DNA from: an uncultured Clostridia bacterium
Lineage (GTDB): Bacteria; Bacillota; Clostridia; Lachnospirales; CAG-274
Direction: 5' to 3'
Assembly: GCA_944383305.1 (NCBI GenBank)
Contig: CALWOZ010000003.1
Location: forward strand, 1-64,000
DNA: 64,000 nucleotides
A program made the position numbers and the translations under genes. Positions within the stretch are counted from its first letter, which is position 1; every line of letters starts with the position of its first letter. This document shows positions 17,033-27,545 of the stretch, piece after piece. The notes beneath the pieces were generated by a model that saw only the letters and a list, made by a program, of their open reading frames with translations, was not told the DNA's origin and ran no database searches.

Positions 17033-17251
17033 TCATTTATCTCTCCAAGTAATCCTACCTTTAGTTAAATCATAAGGAGACATTTCTATCATAACTTTAT
17101 CTCCAGGGATAATTCTAATAAAGTTCATACGTAGTTTACCTGATATATGAGCTAGGATTTGATGTCCGTTTTCAAGCTCCACTTTAAAAGTAGCGTTAGG
17201 AAGCTTTTCAAGGACAGTACCTTCCACTTCGATAACATCGTTTTTAGACAA
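17033..17251 (-). CDS. infA: translation initiation factor IF-1
   Basis: IF-1 is a single OB-fold that occupies the 30S A site during initiation. The 72-residue product matches the family end to end: [39 protein letters not shown] and [13 protein letters not shown]. The start is TTG at 17251, 9 bases after AAGGAGG; no ATG is available at the expected N terminus. Confidence 0.97.
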   Translation of the reverse strand: MSKNDVIEVEGTVLEKLPNATFKVELENGHQILAHISGKLRMNFIRIIPGDKVMIEMSPYDLTKGRITWRDK

Positions 17252-17280
17252 GGTATAAAACCTCCTTAATACTATTACAA

Positions 17281-17538
17281 TTAAATTTTAAAAGATTCTA
17301 ATGCTTTTCTAATATCTGCATCTAGCAAATAAAGATTTTCATCAAGCTTCTTTTTTATATTATAATCTATTTTGTTAACAATTTGAACATGTTTTTTCTT
17401 TTTTTTCTTAGGTTTTTCTAATTTTCTTAGTTCACCATCAACCAAGTATAAAAATTCGTCATCAAGACCAAAAATTATAAAAGGTCGTCTTTTGTCACGT
17501 CCACATTTAGAATAAACAACTTGACCTTTGGTATACAA
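17281..17538 (-). CDS. KOW-domain RNA-binding protein (L14e-like)
   Basis: An 85-residue protein beginning [20 protein letters not shown], the KOW beta-barrel start seen in the small clostridial protein that regularly lies between map and infA. The middle has a lysine-rich stretch (KPKKKKKK). It is presumed to bind RNA or the ribosome, but its role is not established. The start is TTG at 17538 behind AGGTG. It follows map by 25 bases. Confidence 0.8.
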   Translation of the reverse strand: MYTKGQVVYSKCGRDKRRPFIIFGLDDEFLYLVDGELRKLEKPKKKKKKHVQIVNKIDYNIKKKLDENLYLLDADIRKALESFKI

Positions 17539-17563
17539 CCTAATTCACCTCAACATAAAAATC

Positions 17564-18313
17564 TTAAAGTGTTAGAATTTCTGGTTCTTCTTCTGTTATA
17601 AGTATAGTATTTTCATAATGAGCACATAAAGAACCATCTTTTGTAACAACTGTCCAGCCATCTTGAAGCACTTTTATATCTTTTGCTCCAAAATTCACCA
17701 TAGGCTCAATAGCTAAAGTCATTCCTTTTATAAGTTTAGGACCTTTTTTTCCAAATGGTCTATAATTAGGAACTTGAGGATCTTCGTGCAAATTTTTGCC
17801 AATACCGTGTCCCACATAATCTCTAACTATTGAAAATCCGTTATTTTCAACATATTTTTCTATACTATCAGATATATCATATAGATAATATCCAACTTTT
17901 GCAAATTTTATCCCTTCAAAGAAAGATTGTTCAGTAACTTCTATAAGCTTATTAGCTTCTTTAGATATATTACCAACTGGAAAAGTTCTAGCTGCATCTG
18001 CGTGAAAACCATTTTTATATGTTCCCACATCAATACTAATAATATCGCCTTCTTTAAGAATAATATCTGAAGGTATTCCATGTATTAATTGATTATTAAC
18101 TGATGCACATATAGTAGCTGGAAAACCACCATAACCTTTAAAAGAAGGTATAGCATCTTTAGATTTAATAAAATCAAAAGCTATTTTGTCAAGTTCTTTT
18201 GTAGAGATACCTGGTTTAATATATGATTTTAAAAGTTCTAAAACTTCTGCATTTATTTTACCAGCTTCTCTCATACTTTTTATATGCTTTTCATTTTTTA
18301 TTGTAATAGCCAT
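17564..18313 (-). CDS. map: methionine aminopeptidase, type I
   Basis: This enzyme removes the initiator methionine from nascent proteins whose second residue is small. The 249-residue protein keeps the metal ligands: Asp and Asp in SIDVGTYKNGFHADAART, His in GHGIGKNLHED, Glu in LAIEPMVNFG and Glu in HYENTILITEE. It also has the substrate histidine in QLIHGIPSD. Its ATG overlaps the adk stop by one base (TAATG). Confidence 0.97.
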   Translation of the reverse strand: MAITIKNEKHIKSMREAGKINAEVLELLKSYIKPGISTKELDKIAFDFIKSKDAIPSFKGYGGFPATICASVNNQLIHGIPSDIILKEGDIISIDVGTYKNGFHADAARTFPVGNISKEANKLIEVTEQSFFEGIKFAKVGYYLYDISDSIEKYVENNGFSIVRDYVGHGIGKNLHEDPQVPNYRPFGKKGPKLIKGMTLAIEPMVNFGAKDIKVLQDGWTVVTKDGSLCAHYENTILITEEEPEILTL

Positions 18314-18951
18314 TATTTAGCTCCTTCTAAAGCATCTATTAGTTGCTTACTTATATCATCAATGTTACCAACACCACTTACTTCTAAAAGGAGTCCTTTG
18401 TTTTTATAATAATCAATTATAGGTGATGTAGATTTATGATAAACTAAAAGCCTGTTTTTAACAGTTTCTTCATTATCATCTTTACGCTGAACAAGCTTAG
18501 AACCACATTCACCACAAATACCATCTTCTTTAGGTGGGTTATATTTAATATGATACATTTGACCACATTTTGGACAACCACGTCTCCCAACCATACGTTC
18601 TATAATAAGGTCATCATCAACACTTATTAATACTGCCTTATCAATATTACCAACTATGGTGGTTAAATTTTCTGCTTGTTCTACATTACGAGGATATCCA
18701 TCTAGTATAAATCCATTTTTACAATCATTCTTTTTAATTCTATTAGAAAGAAGTGCCTCTACAATCTCATCTGAAACCAGTTCACCAGCATTCATTATAT
18801 CTATAATCTTTAAACCAAGTTCAGTTTTAAGATTAATTTCTTCTCTTAATAAATCACCAGTAGAAATATGTGCTATGTCAAAATGCTTTGATAAAACTTT
18901 AGCCTGTGTACCTTTTCCAGCTCCTGGACTTCCTATAATTACAAGTTTCAT
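18313..18951 (-). CDS. adk: adenylate kinase
   Basis: Adk interconverts ATP plus AMP and two ADP. The 212-residue long-lid form has a P-loop GSPGAGKGTQ (residues 7-16), the NMP-binding DGYPRN motif and a lid with four zinc cysteines (CPKCG at about 128 and CGECG at about 148), typical of Gram-positive Adk. It overlaps map by one base. It is preceded by secY, the normal spc-operon order. Confidence 0.97.
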   Translation of the reverse strand: MKLVIIGSPGAGKGTQAKVLSKHFDIAHISTGDLLREEINLKTELGLKIIDIMNAGELVSDEIVEALLSNRIKKNDCKNGFILDGYPRNVEQAENLTTIVGNIDKAVLISVDDDLIIERMVGRRGCPKCGQMYHIKYNPPKEDGICGECGSKLVQRKDDNEETVKNRLLVYHKSTSPIIDYYKNKGLLLEVSGVGNIDDISKQLIDALEGAK

Positions 18952-19033
18952 ATTTTATCCTTCTTTCAAAATAACATTATAATTGGTTAATATAGAGAAA
19001 GTGCAATGCACTCCCTCGAATTAAAAAATTTCA

Positions 19034-20278
19034 TTAACCTAAAAATCCTTTATAGTTTCTCATTAAAAGTTGAGAATCAAGTTGCTTAACCATCTCTAAT
19101 GCAACACCAGTTACGATAAGAAGTGTTGTTCCACCAAATCCGACATTTATTTTAAATATCCATTCAAATAATACTGGTACCATTGCCATAATAACATAGA
19201 AACAAGCCCCTATTAAAGATATTTTATTTACAACATTTTGTATAAAATCTGAAGTAGGCTTTCCTGGTCTAATACCAGGTATAAATCCACCATTTTTTTT
19301 CATATTTTCTGCAACCTCAATTGGATTGAATGAAAATGATGTATAAAAAGATGTAAAGCAAAAAATTAATATAATATATAATATAGCACCTACCGGATTA
19401 GTTATATTTAAAATACGTACTACTTCTTGTAACCACGTAGGTGGTGTTTGCCAAAGTTGAGCAATAGTTTGCGGAAATTGCAATATAGATATTGCAAAGA
19501 TGATAGACATAACACCTGCAATATTAACCTTAATAGGTATAAATGTAGATTGTCCACCATACATTTTTCTACCAACCATTTTTTTAGAGTATTGTACTGG
19601 AATTCTTCTTTCACCGTCTTGAACAAGAATAACAAATGCTATAAGGAGAATAAATAAAACTACGATTATAACTGCTTTTATATATGCAGTTGCTCCACCA
19701 CCTACAGTATCTACATATAAATTTGTAATAGTTTGTGGTAAACTAGCTAAAATATTAGCAAAGATAATAAAAGATGTACCATTACCAATACCTTTTTCAG
19801 TTAGTCTTTCACCAAGCCACATAACAAATATAGTACCTGCTACCATAGATAATGCTGCTACAAAATATACCCACGCATTTTGATAAACAAAAGCACCTTT
19901 TAAAGATAAGATTTGTCCTATAGCCTGCATAAAAGCTAATACAACTGCTAATATACGAGTATATTTGTTTATAATTTTTCTACCTTGTTCGCCTTCTTTA
20001 TTAAGCTGTTCAAGTTTAGGTATTGCAACTGTTAAAAGTTGCATAATAATTGATGAAGTAATGTATGGACCTATACCTAAAGCAAAAATTGTTCCAAAAG
20101 CACCACCAGTGATAATACTATATAAAGTAGTATTAGCATTTGTGCTTAAATCTGCAATGTTAATACCTGGAACTGTTACTTTTGTACCTATTCTTATAAC
20201 TAAAACCATAAGAACCATAAAAATTATTCTTTTACGTAAATCAGGTACCTTCCAAGCATTTCTAAAGGTTGAAAACAT
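19034..20278 (-). CDS. secY: preprotein translocase subunit SecY
   Basis: SecY is the protein-conducting channel of the Sec system. The 414-residue protein has ten predicted membrane helices, the start FSTFRNAWKVPDLRKRI, the plug/early segment TKVTVPGI, the cytoplasmic loop GERRIPVQYSKKMVGRKMYG that docks SecA and ribosomes, and the EVAENMKKNGGFIPGIRPGK loop. Its ATG overlaps the rplO stop by one base, coupling its translation to that of L15. Confidence 0.97.
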   Translation of the reverse strand: MFSTFRNAWKVPDLRKRIIFMVLMVLVIRIGTKVTVPGINIADLSTNANTTLYSIITGGAFGTIFALGIGPYITSSIIMQLLTVAIPKLEQLNKEGEQGRKIINKYTRILAVVLAFMQAIGQILSLKGAFVYQNAWVYFVAALSMVAGTIFVMWLGERLTEKGIGNGTSFIIFANILASLPQTITNLYVDTVGGGATAYIKAVIIVVLFILLIAFVILVQDGERRIPVQYSKKMVGRKMYGGQSTFIPIKVNIAGVMSIIFAISILQFPQTIAQLWQTPPTWLQEVVRILNITNPVGAILYIILIFCFTSFYTSFSFNPIEVAENMKKNGGFIPGIRPGKPTSDFIQNVVNKISLIGACFYVIMAMVPVLFEWIFKINVGFGGTTLLIVTGVALEMVKQLDSQLLMRNYKGFLG

Positions 20279-20721
20279 TAAATCACCTCAGCTTTTCCGC
20301 CTGCTGCTTCAATTTTTTCAATAGCTGTTTTACTAAATAAATTTACTTTTACAGTAACATTTTTAATATTTAATTCTCCATTACCAAGAATTTTAACACC
20401 ATCTCTAGGATTGCTTACTAAACCTTTTGATTTAAGAGCATCAATATCAATAGTAGCTCCATCTTCAAAAACATTTAAAAGACTTACATTGATAGCAACG
20501 ATTTCTTTATGGTTTCTGCAATGAAATCCTCTTTTAGGTATTCTTCTGTAAAGAGGCATTTGACCACCTTCAAATCCTGGTCTTACACCACCACCAGAAC
20601 GTGCGTTTTGACCTTTATGCCCTCTACCTGCAGTTTTACCATTACCAGAACCGTGTCCTCTTCCTTTACGGAATGCTTTACCTTTTGAACCTTCAGCTGG
20701 TCTTAATTCACTTAAATTCAT
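20278..20721 (-). CDS. rplO: 50S ribosomal protein L15
   Basis: The 147-residue protein has the Gly/Arg-rich N-terminal extension typical of L15 ([20 protein letters not shown]) that threads through 23S rRNA, followed by the globular domain with [18 protein letters not shown]. It lies directly before secY, with which it shares a TAATG junction. Confidence 0.97.
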   Translation of the reverse strand: MNLSELRPAEGSKGKAFRKGRGHGSGNGKTAGRGHKGQNARSGGGVRPGFEGGQMPLYRRIPKRGFHCRNHKEIVAINVSLLNVFEDGATIDIDALKSKGLVSNPRDGVKILGNGELNIKNVTVKVNLFSKTAIEKIEAAGGKAEVI

Positions 20722-20741
20722 TTAAGGGACACCTCCTTCTA

Positions 20742-20918
20742 TTAGATTTCTTCAACTTTAACTAAATGTTTAACTTGTTGAATCATACCTCTAATAGCAA
20801 CGTTGTCTTCTTTAACAACAGAGCTATTAGTTTTTTTAAGTCCTAAAGCTTCAACAGTTTTTTTATGTTTAGGAATAGCACCAATTGTAGATTTAACTAA
20901 AGTAATTTTTAAACTCAT
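20742..20918 (-). CDS. rpmD: 50S ribosomal protein L30
   Basis: A 58-residue protein beginning [20 protein letters not shown] and containing [19 protein letters not shown], the L30 signature. The start is ATG at 20918 behind GGAGGG, and the stop TAA is at 20744-20742. It sits between rpsE and rplO as expected. Confidence 0.96.
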   Translation of the reverse strand: MSLKITLVKSTIGAIPKHKKTVEALGLKKTNSSVVKEDNVAIRGMIQQVKHLVKVEEI

Positions 20919-20931
20919 TTATATGCCCTCC

Positions 20932-21438
20932 TTAACCTAAAATTTCTTCAACTGTTTTACCACGAAGTCTAGCAACACGCTCAGGAGTAGTAACTTTGTT
21001 TAATCCTTCAATAGTTGCATTAACAACGTTTTTCTTATTATTAGAACCTAAAGATTTTGTTCTAATATTTCTAATACCTGCAAGTTCAAGAACTGCACGA
21101 GCAGGACCACCAGCGATTACTCCAGTACCTTCTGGAGCTGGTTTTAATAACACAGTTGCACTTCCAAATTTACCAATCATTTCGTGATAAATACTATCAT
21201 CTTTATTACGTTCAACATAAATAAGGTTTTTCATAGCATCTTCTTTACCTTTTCTAATAGCATCAGGTATTTCAGTTGCTTTACCAAGACCAACACCAAC
21301 GTGTCCGTTTTCATCACCAACTACTACTAATGCTGCAAAACGGAAAGTACGACCACCTTTAACAACCTTAGTAACACGTTTAATAGTAACAACCTTATCT
21401 TTTAAATCAAGCGTACTCGCATTAATTTTGTTTCTCAA
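20932..21438 (-). CDS. rpsE: 30S ribosomal protein S5
   Basis: S5 helps shape the mRNA entry channel and affects fidelity. The 168-residue protein has the N-terminal double-stranded-RNA-binding-like domain ([20 protein letters not shown]) and the C-terminal domain with [19 protein letters not shown]. The start is TTG at 21438, 6 bases after GGAGGG; the next ATG would remove half of the conserved N-terminal domain. Confidence 0.96.
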   Translation of the reverse strand: MRNKINASTLDLKDKVVTIKRVTKVVKGGRTFRFAALVVVGDENGHVGVGLGKATEIPDAIRKGKEDAMKNLIYVERNKDDSIYHEMIGKFGSATVLLKPAPEGTGVIAGGPARAVLELAGIRNIRTKSLGSNNKKNVVNATIEGLNKVTTPERVARLRGKTVEEILG

Positions 21439-21453
21439 GATTTTCCCTCCTTA

Positions 21454-21822
21454 CTAAAATTGTAATCCAGCTTCTCTAGCTGCTTCAGCTAAAGCCATAA
21501 CTTTGCCTTGATATATATAACCGCCACGGTCAAATACTACTGTATTAATACCTTTAGCGATAGCTTTTTTAGCAACTTCAGTACCAACTACTTTAGCTGC
21601 TTCAACATCTGATGTTTTAGAAAGCTTACTTTTAATATCCGCTTCCATAGTAGATGCAGAAACTATTGTATTGCCTACTGTATCATCTATAATTTGAGCA
21701 TAAATATGCTTATTACTTCTAAATACTGCTAGTCTAGGTCTTTGTGCTGTACCACTTACTTTATTACGAATTCTTAAGTGGCGTTTTTCTCTAGCTTCAG
21801 CACGTGATGGCTTTCTTATCAT
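21454..21822 (-). CDS. rplR: 50S ribosomal protein L18
   Basis: L18 binds 5S rRNA in the central protuberance. The 122-residue protein shows [20 protein letters not shown] and the C-terminal [20 protein letters not shown] block. It lies 15 bases upstream of rpsE and 18 bases after rplF. Confidence 0.97.
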   Translation of the reverse strand: MIRKPSRAEAREKRHLRIRNKVSGTAQRPRLAVFRSNKHIYAQIIDDTVGNTIVSASTMEADIKSKLSKTSDVEAAKVVGTEVAKKAIAKGINTVVFDRGGYIYQGKVMALAEAAREAGLQF

Positions 21823-21840
21823 AGTGTCCTCACCCCTTTA

Positions 21841-22383
21841 TTATTTTTTACCTGTTTTACCAACTTTACGTCTAATGTGTTCAGTAGTATATTTAATACC
21901 TTTACCTTTATAAGGTTCAGGTGGACGTTTAGATCTAATTTCTGCAGCAAACTGCCCAACTTTTTCTTTATCGATACCAGAAACAATAATTTTATTACTT
22001 CCTTCAACAGTAGTAGTTATACCTTCTGGATCAACCATTTCAACAGGGTGAGAATAACCTAAAGTAAGGTTTAATTTGTTACCAGATTTAGCAGCTCTAT
22101 AACCAACCCCGTTTATTTCAAGTTCCTTAGTATAGCCTTCTGTAACACCAACAACCATATTATAAATAAGTGTTCTAGTAAGACCATGTAAAGATTTATA
22201 TCTTTTTAAATCACTAGGTCTAGTAACAACTACTTCGTTGTTTTCAACTGTGATAGTCAAATCGTCAACTAATTTACGAGTTAAAGTACCTTTAGCACCT
22301 TTAACAGTAATAACATTGCCTTCCTCAAGCTTAACATCTACACCAGCTGGGATAGCAATAGGTAATCTACCTATACGTGACAT
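21841..22383 (-). CDS. rplF: 50S ribosomal protein L6
   Basis: L6 lies near the factor-binding site. The 180-residue two-domain protein begins [17 protein letters not shown] and ends with [20 protein letters not shown], the strongly conserved C-terminal block. AGGAGG precedes the ATG. Length is normal. Confidence 0.97.
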   Translation of the reverse strand: MSRIGRLPIAIPAGVDVKLEEGNVITVKGAKGTLTRKLVDDLTITVENNEVVVTRPSDLKRYKSLHGLTRTLIYNMVVGVTEGYTKELEINGVGYRAAKSGNKLNLTLGYSHPVEMVDPEGITTTVEGSNKIIVSGIDKEKVGQFAAEIRSKRPPEPYKGKGIKYTTEHIRRKVGKTGKK

Positions 22384-22406
22384 TTATTGCACCTCCTGTT
22401 TTTTAA

Positions 22407-22808
22407 TTACCAAACAAAAGCGATAATTTCTCCGCCAACACCAAGTTTTCTAGCTTCTTTGTCTGTAACAATTCCTTTATTAGTAGAGATAATAGCAGTA
22501 CCAAGACCGCCTAAAACTCTAGGAAGCTCTTCTTTGTTAGCATAAACTCTAAGACCAGGCTTAGAGATTCTTTTTATACCAGAAATAACCTTTTCGTTTT
22601 TATCTTTTCCATATTTTAAAGTGATACGTAAAGTCTTTTTCACGCCATCTTCAATTAATTCAAAACCTTTTACATAGCCTTCATTTACTAAAATGTTAGC
22701 AATAGCTTCTTTCATTTTAGAAGAAGGTATATCAACTGTATTATGTTTTGCAGTATTTGCATTTCTAATTCTTGTAAGCATATCTGCAATAGGATCGCTC
22801 ATTGACAT
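22407..22808 (-). CDS. rpsH: 30S ribosomal protein S8
   Basis: S8 binds helix 21 of 16S rRNA and in many bacteria autoregulates the spc operon. The 133-residue protein has [20 protein letters not shown] at the N terminus and the C-terminal [20 protein letters not shown]. The first ATG (22808) is chosen because GGAGG is 8 bases away. Confidence 0.97.
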   Translation of the reverse strand: MSMSDPIADMLTRIRNANTAKHNTVDIPSSKMKEAIANILVNEGYVKGFELIEDGVKKTLRITLKYGKDKNEKVISGIKRISKPGLRVYANKEELPRVLGGLGTAIISTNKGIVTDKEARKLGVGGEIIAFVW

Positions 22809-22830
22809 TATAAAATCCTCCTTTCCAAAA

Positions 22831-23016
22831 TTACCAACTAGCTTTTTTTACTCCCGGGATTTGACCTTTATAGGCTAATTCACGGAAACAAATACGACAT
22901 ATACCAAATTTTCTTAAATAACCATGTGGTCTACCGCAAATTCTACAACGAGTATAAGCTTGTGTTGAATGTTTTGGTTTTCTTTGTTGCTTCACGACCA
23001 TAGATTTTTTAGCCAT
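22831..23016 (-). CDS. rpsN: 30S ribosomal protein S14, zinc form (type Z)
   Basis: The 61-residue short S14 carries two CxxC pairs (CRICGRPHG and CRIC near residue 40) that bind zinc. This C+ form is typical of Firmicutes and Gram-positive relatives; longer zinc-free paralogs replace it under zinc shortage elsewhere. It lies between rplE and rpsH. Confidence 0.97.
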   Translation of the reverse strand: MAKKSMVVKQQRKPKHSTQAYTRCRICGRPHGYLRKFGICRICFRELAYKGQIPGVKKASW

Positions 23017-23031
23017 ATCCTTGCTCCTCCC

Positions 23032-23571
23032 TTATTTTTTAAACGGCATACCGAATAATGTTAATAATTCTCTTGCTTCTTCATCTGTTTTAGCAGTAGT
23101 AACAAAAACAATATCCATACCTCTGATTTTATCAATTTTATCATATCTGATTTCAGGGAACATAAGTTGTTCTTTAACACCTAAAGTATAGTTACCTCTA
23201 CCATCAAATGAGTTAGCACTAACACCACGGAAGTCACGAACACGAGGTAAAGCTAAATTTATTAATCTATTAGCAAAGCTATACATTTTTTCGCCTCTAA
23301 GTGTAACTTTACAACCAATAGGCATTCCTGCACGAAGTTTAAACGCAGCGATAGATTTTTTAGCTTTAGTAACAATAGGTTTTTGACCAGCAATAATAGC
23401 TAAGTCTGCAGCTGCATTTTCAATAGCTTTAGCATTTTCTTTTGCTTCACCAAGTCCCATATTGATAACAATTTTTTCAATTTTTGGAACTTCCATTTTA
23501 TTTTTATATGAAAACTTTTTCATCATAGCATCAACGATTTGATTTTCATAGTATTCTCTTAAAGCGTTCAC
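23032..23571 (-). CDS. rplE: 50S ribosomal protein L5
   Basis: L5 binds 5S rRNA and contacts the P-site tRNA. The 179-residue product has [20 protein letters not shown] and [18 protein letters not shown]. The start is GTG at 23571, 11 bases after AGGAGG; it reproduces the usual N terminus ([17 protein letters not shown]), while the internal ATGs would remove it. Confidence 0.97.
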   Translation of the reverse strand: MNALREYYENQIVDAMMKKFSYKNKMEVPKIEKIVINMGLGEAKENAKAIENAAADLAIIAGQKPIVTKAKKSIAAFKLRAGMPIGCKVTLRGEKMYSFANRLINLALPRVRDFRGVSANSFDGRGNYTLGVKEQLMFPEIRYDKIDKIRGMDIVFVTTAKTDEEARELLTLFGMPFKK

Positions 23572-23591
23572 AGTAAAATGTACCTCCTTTC

Positions 23592-23906
23592 TTAATCAAT
23601 AACTTCTCCAGTTTTTTTGATTATTCTCTTTTTAACTCTTTTACCATTTACTTCTTCAATTTTATATCCAAGTCTGCTCGCTTTACCATTGTGTAAATAC
23701 ATTACATTAGAAGCATCAATAGGAGCTTCTTTAGTAATAATACCACCAGAATGGTTAATAGCATTTGGTTTTTGGTGTTTTTTAATTTGATTAACACCTT
23801 CAACTACAACTTTGTTATTTTTTCTATCTACAAGAAGAACTTTACCTTCTTTATCTTTGTCTTTACCAGCAATAACAACTACCTTGTCGCCTCTTTTAAT
23901 CTTCAC
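23592..23906 (-). CDS. rplX: 50S ribosomal protein L24
   Basis: L24 is an early assembly protein with an N-terminal KOW motif, here [20 protein letters not shown]. The 104-residue protein is full length. The start is GTG at 23906 behind AAGGAGG. The rplN stop lies 12 bases upstream. Confidence 0.97.
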   Translation of the reverse strand: MKIKRGDKVVVIAGKDKDKEGKVLLVDRKNNKVVVEGVNQIKKHQKPNAINHSGGIITKEAPIDASNVMYLHNGKASRLGYKIEEVNGKRVKKRIIKKTGEVID

Positions 23907-23918
23907 AGTTACACCTCC

Positions 23919-24287
23919 TTATAATACTTCAGGTGCAAGAGATAATATTTTCATAAATTGTTTTTCTCTAAGCTCTCTAGCAACTGGTCCAAATATACGA
24001 GTACCTCTAGGGTTTTTGTCATCTTTAATGATAACAGCAGCGTTCTCATCAAATTTAATATAAGAACCATCTGGTCTTGAAGCACCTTTAACAGTTCTAA
24101 CAACAACAGCCTTAACAACGTCACCTTTTTTAACAACGCCACCAGGTGTTGCATCTTTAACACTAGCAACAATAATGTCACCTATATTTGCATATCTTCT
24201 AGTTGAACCGCCTAATACTCTGATACATAATAATTCTTTAGCACCTGAGTTATCGGCAACAACTAATCTTGATTCTTGTTGTATCAA
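23919..24287 (-). CDS. rplN: 50S ribosomal protein L14
   Basis: L14 takes part in intersubunit bridges and binds the silencing factor RsfS. The 122-residue protein shows [20 protein letters not shown] and [20 protein letters not shown]. The start is TTG at 24287, 8 bases after GGAGG, giving the family N terminus MIQQESRL. Confidence 0.97.
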   Translation of the reverse strand: MIQQESRLVVADNSGAKELLCIRVLGGSTRRYANIGDIIVASVKDATPGGVVKKGDVVKAVVVRTVKGASRPDGSYIKFDENAAVIIKDDKNPRGTRIFGPVARELREKQFMKILSLAPEVL

Positions 24288-24313
24288 CTTAGTTACCTCC
24301 TTTCATACAGGAA

Positions 24314-24568
24314 CTATTTAGCTTTTTCTACGATATTAACAAGTCTCCATCTTTTATCTTTAGATAAAGGTCTTGTTTCCATAACTTTAACACGGTCACC
24401 AATTTTACATTCATTATTTTCATCGTGAGCTTTTAACTTATAAGTAGTTTTCACAATTTTTTTGTATAATGGATGTCTAACATTGTTTTCAACAGCAACA
24501 ACGATAGTTTTATCCATTTTGTCGCTTATAACTTTACCAATTCTTGTTTTACGAAGATTTCTTTCCAC
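24314..24568 (-). CDS. rpsQ: 30S ribosomal protein S17
   Basis: An 84-residue OB-fold protein with [20 protein letters not shown] and the C-terminal [20 protein letters not shown]. The start is GTG at 24568, 8 bases after AGGAGG. It lies between rpmC and rplN. Confidence 0.97.
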   Translation of the reverse strand: MERNLRKTRIGKVISDKMDKTIVVAVENNVRHPLYKKIVKTTYKLKAHDENNECKIGDRVKVMETRPLSKDKRWRLVNIVEKAK

Positions 24569-24594
24569 TAATGTTACCTCCTTCCATTATACTA

Positions 24595-24801
24595 TTACAT
24601 ACCTTTTTGCTTTTGAGTGATTACAGTTTGAATACGAGCGATATTTTTACGAACTTCTCTTATTCTAGCAGTATTATTTAATTGATTTGTAGCATTTTGA
24701 AATCTTAAATTAAATAATTCTTTTTTAGCAGAAACTAATTCACCGTTTAACTCATCAGCAGATTTATTTTTAAGCTCTAATAAATAATCCTTAGTTTTCA
24801 C
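24595..24801 (-). CDS. rpmC: 50S ribosomal protein L29
   Basis: A 68-residue two-helix protein near the tunnel exit, [20 protein letters not shown] onward with the typical [13 protein letters not shown] segment. The start is GTG at 24801, behind AAGGTG. The open frame extends further upstream, but that part is antiparallel coding for rplP in another frame and does not resemble L29. It overlaps the end of rplP by 11 bases. Confidence 0.95.
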   Translation of the reverse strand: MKTKDYLLELKNKSADELNGELVSAKKELFNLRFQNATNQLNNTARIREVRKNIARIQTVITQKQKGM

Positions 24802-25231
24802 TGTTATCACCTTCCATTTCTTGGTCAGCACGTGACACAATTTTACATTTAATAGGTAATTTGTGAATAGCAAGACGAAGAGCTTCACGAGCAACTTCTT
24901 CATTTACTCCAGCTATTTCAAACATAATTCTACCTGGTTTAACAACAGCTACCCAATATTCAGGTGAACCTTTACCAGAACCCATCCTTGTTTCAGCAGG
25001 TTTTTCAGTAATAGGTTTGTCTGGGAAAATTTTAATCCAAACTTTACCACCACGTTTGATATATCTAGTCATAGCGATACGGGCAGCTTCTATTTGATTA
25101 GAAGTAATCCAGCTTGGTTCACAAGCTTGTATACCAAACTCACCATAAGTAATCTTATTACCACGAGTAGCTTTACCTTTTAAACGTCCTCTAAATTGTT
25201 TACGTCTTTTAACTCTTTTAGGCATTAACAT
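24791..25231 (-). CDS. rplP: 50S ribosomal protein L16
   Basis: L16 shapes the A-site tRNA pocket. The 146-residue protein has [39 protein letters not shown] and [20 protein letters not shown]. Its ATG overlaps the rpsC stop by one base. A short acidic tail ([11 protein letters not shown]) follows the conserved core. Confidence 0.97.
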   Translation of the reverse strand: MLMPKRVKRRKQFRGRLKGKATRGNKITYGEFGIQACEPSWITSNQIEAARIAMTRYIKRGGKVWIKIFPDKPITEKPAETRMGSGKGSPEYWVAVVKPGRIMFEIAGVNEEVAREALRLAIHKLPIKCKIVSRADQEMEGDNSEN

Positions 25232-25905
25232 TACTCTTCACTCCCTTCCTTAGTAGCTTTTTGAGGAAGAACTTCTCCTTTGTATATCCAAACTTTAACA
25301 CCGATTTTACCATAAGTAGTATCAGCTTCTGCAAATCCATAGTCGATATCTGCTCTTAAAGTTTGAAGAGGGATAGTACCTTCGTGATAGTGTTCAGTAC
25401 GAGCCATTTCAGCACCGCCTAAACGTCCAGAACAAGAAGTTTTGATACCTTTAGCACCTAATCTCATTGTTCTTGTCATAGCTTGTTTCATAGCTCTTCT
25501 AAATGTTACACGATTTTCTAATTGACGTGCAATATCTTCAGCTACTAATTGAGAATCAAGTTCTGGTTTTTTAATTTCTTCTATATTGATTAAAACTTTG
25601 TGAGAAGTCATTTTTTGAAGCTCATTGCTTAAAGCTTGAATAGCTTCACCTTTTCTTCCAATAACATTGCCTGGTTTAGCTGTGCAAATAGTAATTTTCA
25701 CTTTAGCATTGTCATTAGATCCATTAACTCTCTCTATTTGAATTTTAGAAACGCTAGAGTCTTTTAATTTATTTTTAATATAAGTTCTAAGTGCATTATC
25801 TTCTACTAAGTAATCAGCATAACTATGTTTGTCTGCATACCATACTGAATCCCAGTCTTTAATAACACCCACTCTTAAACCGTGTGGATTTACTTTTTGA
25901 CCCAT
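25231..25905 (-). CDS. rpsC: 30S ribosomal protein S3
   Basis: S3 forms part of the mRNA entry site and its helicase. The 224-residue protein begins [20 protein letters not shown], has a type II KH domain with [18 protein letters not shown] (about residues 78-95), and a C-terminal domain with [18 protein letters not shown]. Its stop overlaps the rplP start. Confidence 0.97.
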   Translation of the reverse strand: MGQKVNPHGLRVGVIKDWDSVWYADKHSYADYLVEDNALRTYIKNKLKDSSVSKIQIERVNGSNDNAKVKITICTAKPGNVIGRKGEAIQALSNELQKMTSHKVLINIEEIKKPELDSQLVAEDIARQLENRVTFRRAMKQAMTRTMRLGAKGIKTSCSGRLGGAEMARTEHYHEGTIPLQTLRADIDYGFAEADTTYGKIGVKVWIYKGEVLPQKATKEGSEE

Positions 25906-25916
25906 CGTGAACCTCC

Positions 25917-26324
25917 TTATCTTTCTTTAAGATATATTGAAATATGAGCAGTACGTTTGTTAATTCTATAAGCTCTTCCTTGAGCTCTAGGACGAATTCT
26001 TTTAAGAGTTGGTCCTTGATTAGCAACTACTTCATCAACATATAATTTATCAACATCAAATCCTAAGTTATGTTCTGCATTAGCCATAGCAGATTTTAAA
26101 ACTTTTGTTATAATTTCAGCAGCATATCTTGGTGAGTAATTAAGAATTGCTAAAGCTTCTGAAGCATTTTTCCCTTTAATTTGGTCTAAAACTATTCTAG
26201 CTTTAGTGTTAGAAATTCTAGCAAAATTGTGATGAGCTTCGGCTCTTTGTCTTTTAAGTTCTCTAGTAGCTTGATTTCTAACTTTTCTTTTATACTTACT
26301 TCTGCTTTTAATCTGTTCAGACAT
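25917..26324 (-). CDS. rplV: 50S ribosomal protein L22 with N-terminal extension
   Basis: L22 lines the peptide exit tunnel. The core ([20 protein letters not shown] and [20 protein letters not shown]) is standard. The protein is 135 residues, about 20-25 longer than most L22, because of a basic N-terminal extension ([20 protein letters not shown]). GGAGG 8 bases before the ATG supports this long start. Confidence 0.95.
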   Translation of the reverse strand: MSEQIKSRSKYKRKVRNQATRELKRQRAEAHHNFARISNTKARIVLDQIKGKNASEALAILNYSPRYAAEIITKVLKSAMANAEHNLGFDVDKLYVDEVVANQGPTLKRIRPRAQGRAYRINKRTAHISIYLKER

Positions 26325-26349
26325 TAAATTAACCTCCTTCCAAATCCGA

Positions 26350-26634
26350 TTAACGTACTTTTGATTTTTTCTCTGCGTCTTTTCCGTGTCCTCTATAAGT
26401 TCTAGTTAAAGCGAACTCTCCTAATTTATGTCCAACCATATCTTCAGTAATGTATACAGGCACATGTTTTCTACCATCGTGAACAGCAATTGTATGACCA
26501 ATCATTTCTGGAAAAATAGTAGAACGACGAGACCAAGTTTTTATAACATTTTTAGTATTAGCAGCATTTTGAGCATCTACCTTTTTAAGAAGGTGTGCAT
26601 CACAAAATGGTCCTTTTTTAAGCGATCTAGCCAT
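26350..26634 (-). CDS. rpsS: 30S ribosomal protein S19
   Basis: The 94-residue protein of the 30S head starts [20 protein letters not shown] and contains [20 protein letters not shown] and [19 protein letters not shown]. It follows rplB by 16 bases. Confidence 0.97.
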   Translation of the reverse strand: MARSLKKGPFCDAHLLKKVDAQNAANTKNVIKTWSRRSTIFPEMIGHTIAVHDGRKHVPVYITEDMVGHKLGEFALTRTYRGHGKDAEKKSKVR

Positions 26635-26650
26635 TTAAACAGCCCTCCTT

Positions 26651-27481
26651 TTATTTATTTCTACCACGGATAATATATTTATTACTTGCTTTGTGTTTCT
26701 TTCTAGTTTTGTATCCAAGTGCTGGTTTACCCCAAGGAGTACAAGGAGATGGTCTACCGATAGGAGTTCTACCTTCACCACCACCGTGAGGATGGTCATT
26801 AGGGTTCATAACAGAACCACGAACAGTAGGACGAATACCCATATGACGTTTTTTACCAGCTTTACCAATGTTTATAAGTTCGTGATCAATATTACCAACT
26901 TGACCAATAGTAGCTCTACAATCAATAGGTAATAATCTCATTTCACCAGAAGGAAGTCTAACAGTAGCATATTTACCTTCTTTAGCCATTAATTGAGCAA
27001 CGTTACCAGCAGCACGAACTAATTGTCCACCTGCACCTGGTTTCATTTCAATATTGTGGATTTCAGACCCAACAGGGATATTTCTCATAGGTAATGCATT
27101 ACCAACTCTAATTTCTGCATCTGGTCCATTAGATAAAATGTCGCCAACTTTTAATCCATTAGGTGCAATGATGTAAGATTTAACACCATCTGCATAACAA
27201 ATTAAAGCAATATTAGACGTTCTATTTGGGTCATATTCAATAGCAACAACTTTAGCGTTGATACCATCTTTATTTCTTTTAAAATCAATAATTCTATATT
27301 TCTTTTTGTGTCCACCACCGTGATGACGAACAGTTATTTTACCCTGATTATTACGCCCAGAAGTTTTTTTGATATGAACAACTAAGCTTTTTTCAGGAGT
27401 TTTTTTAGTAATTTCTGAGAAGTCAGAAACAGTCATCTGTCTTCTTGAAGGTGTATAAGGTTTAAATCTCTTAATACCCAT
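26651..27481 (-). CDS. rplB: 50S ribosomal protein L2
   Basis: L2 is required for subunit joining and peptidyl transfer. The 276-residue protein has the conserved [20 protein letters not shown] loop near residue 230, which holds the functionally important histidine, and the N-terminal [19 protein letters not shown]. Length is normal. It follows rplW by 64 bases. Confidence 0.97.
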   Translation of the reverse strand: MGIKRFKPYTPSRRQMTVSDFSEITKKTPEKSLVVHIKKTSGRNNQGKITVRHHGGGHKKKYRIIDFKRNKDGINAKVVAIEYDPNRTSNIALICYADGVKSYIIAPNGLKVGDILSNGPDAEIRVGNALPMRNIPVGSEIHNIEMKPGAGGQLVRAAGNVAQLMAKEGKYATVRLPSGEMRLLPIDCRATIGQVGNIDHELINIGKAGKKRHMGIRPTVRGSVMNPNDHPHGGGEGRTPIGRPSPCTPWGKPALGYKTRKKHKASNKYIIRGRNK

Positions 27482-27545
27482 TAATTACACTCCTTTCGAT
27501 TTTCTTTACAACGTTTCCGTGTGTTTCATAGTTATATTAATTATA

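Noticed and set aside
24802-24903. Longer L29 reading frame
   Set aside because: The upstream part overlaps rplP in another frame and does not match L29; GTG 24801 gives the family N terminus.
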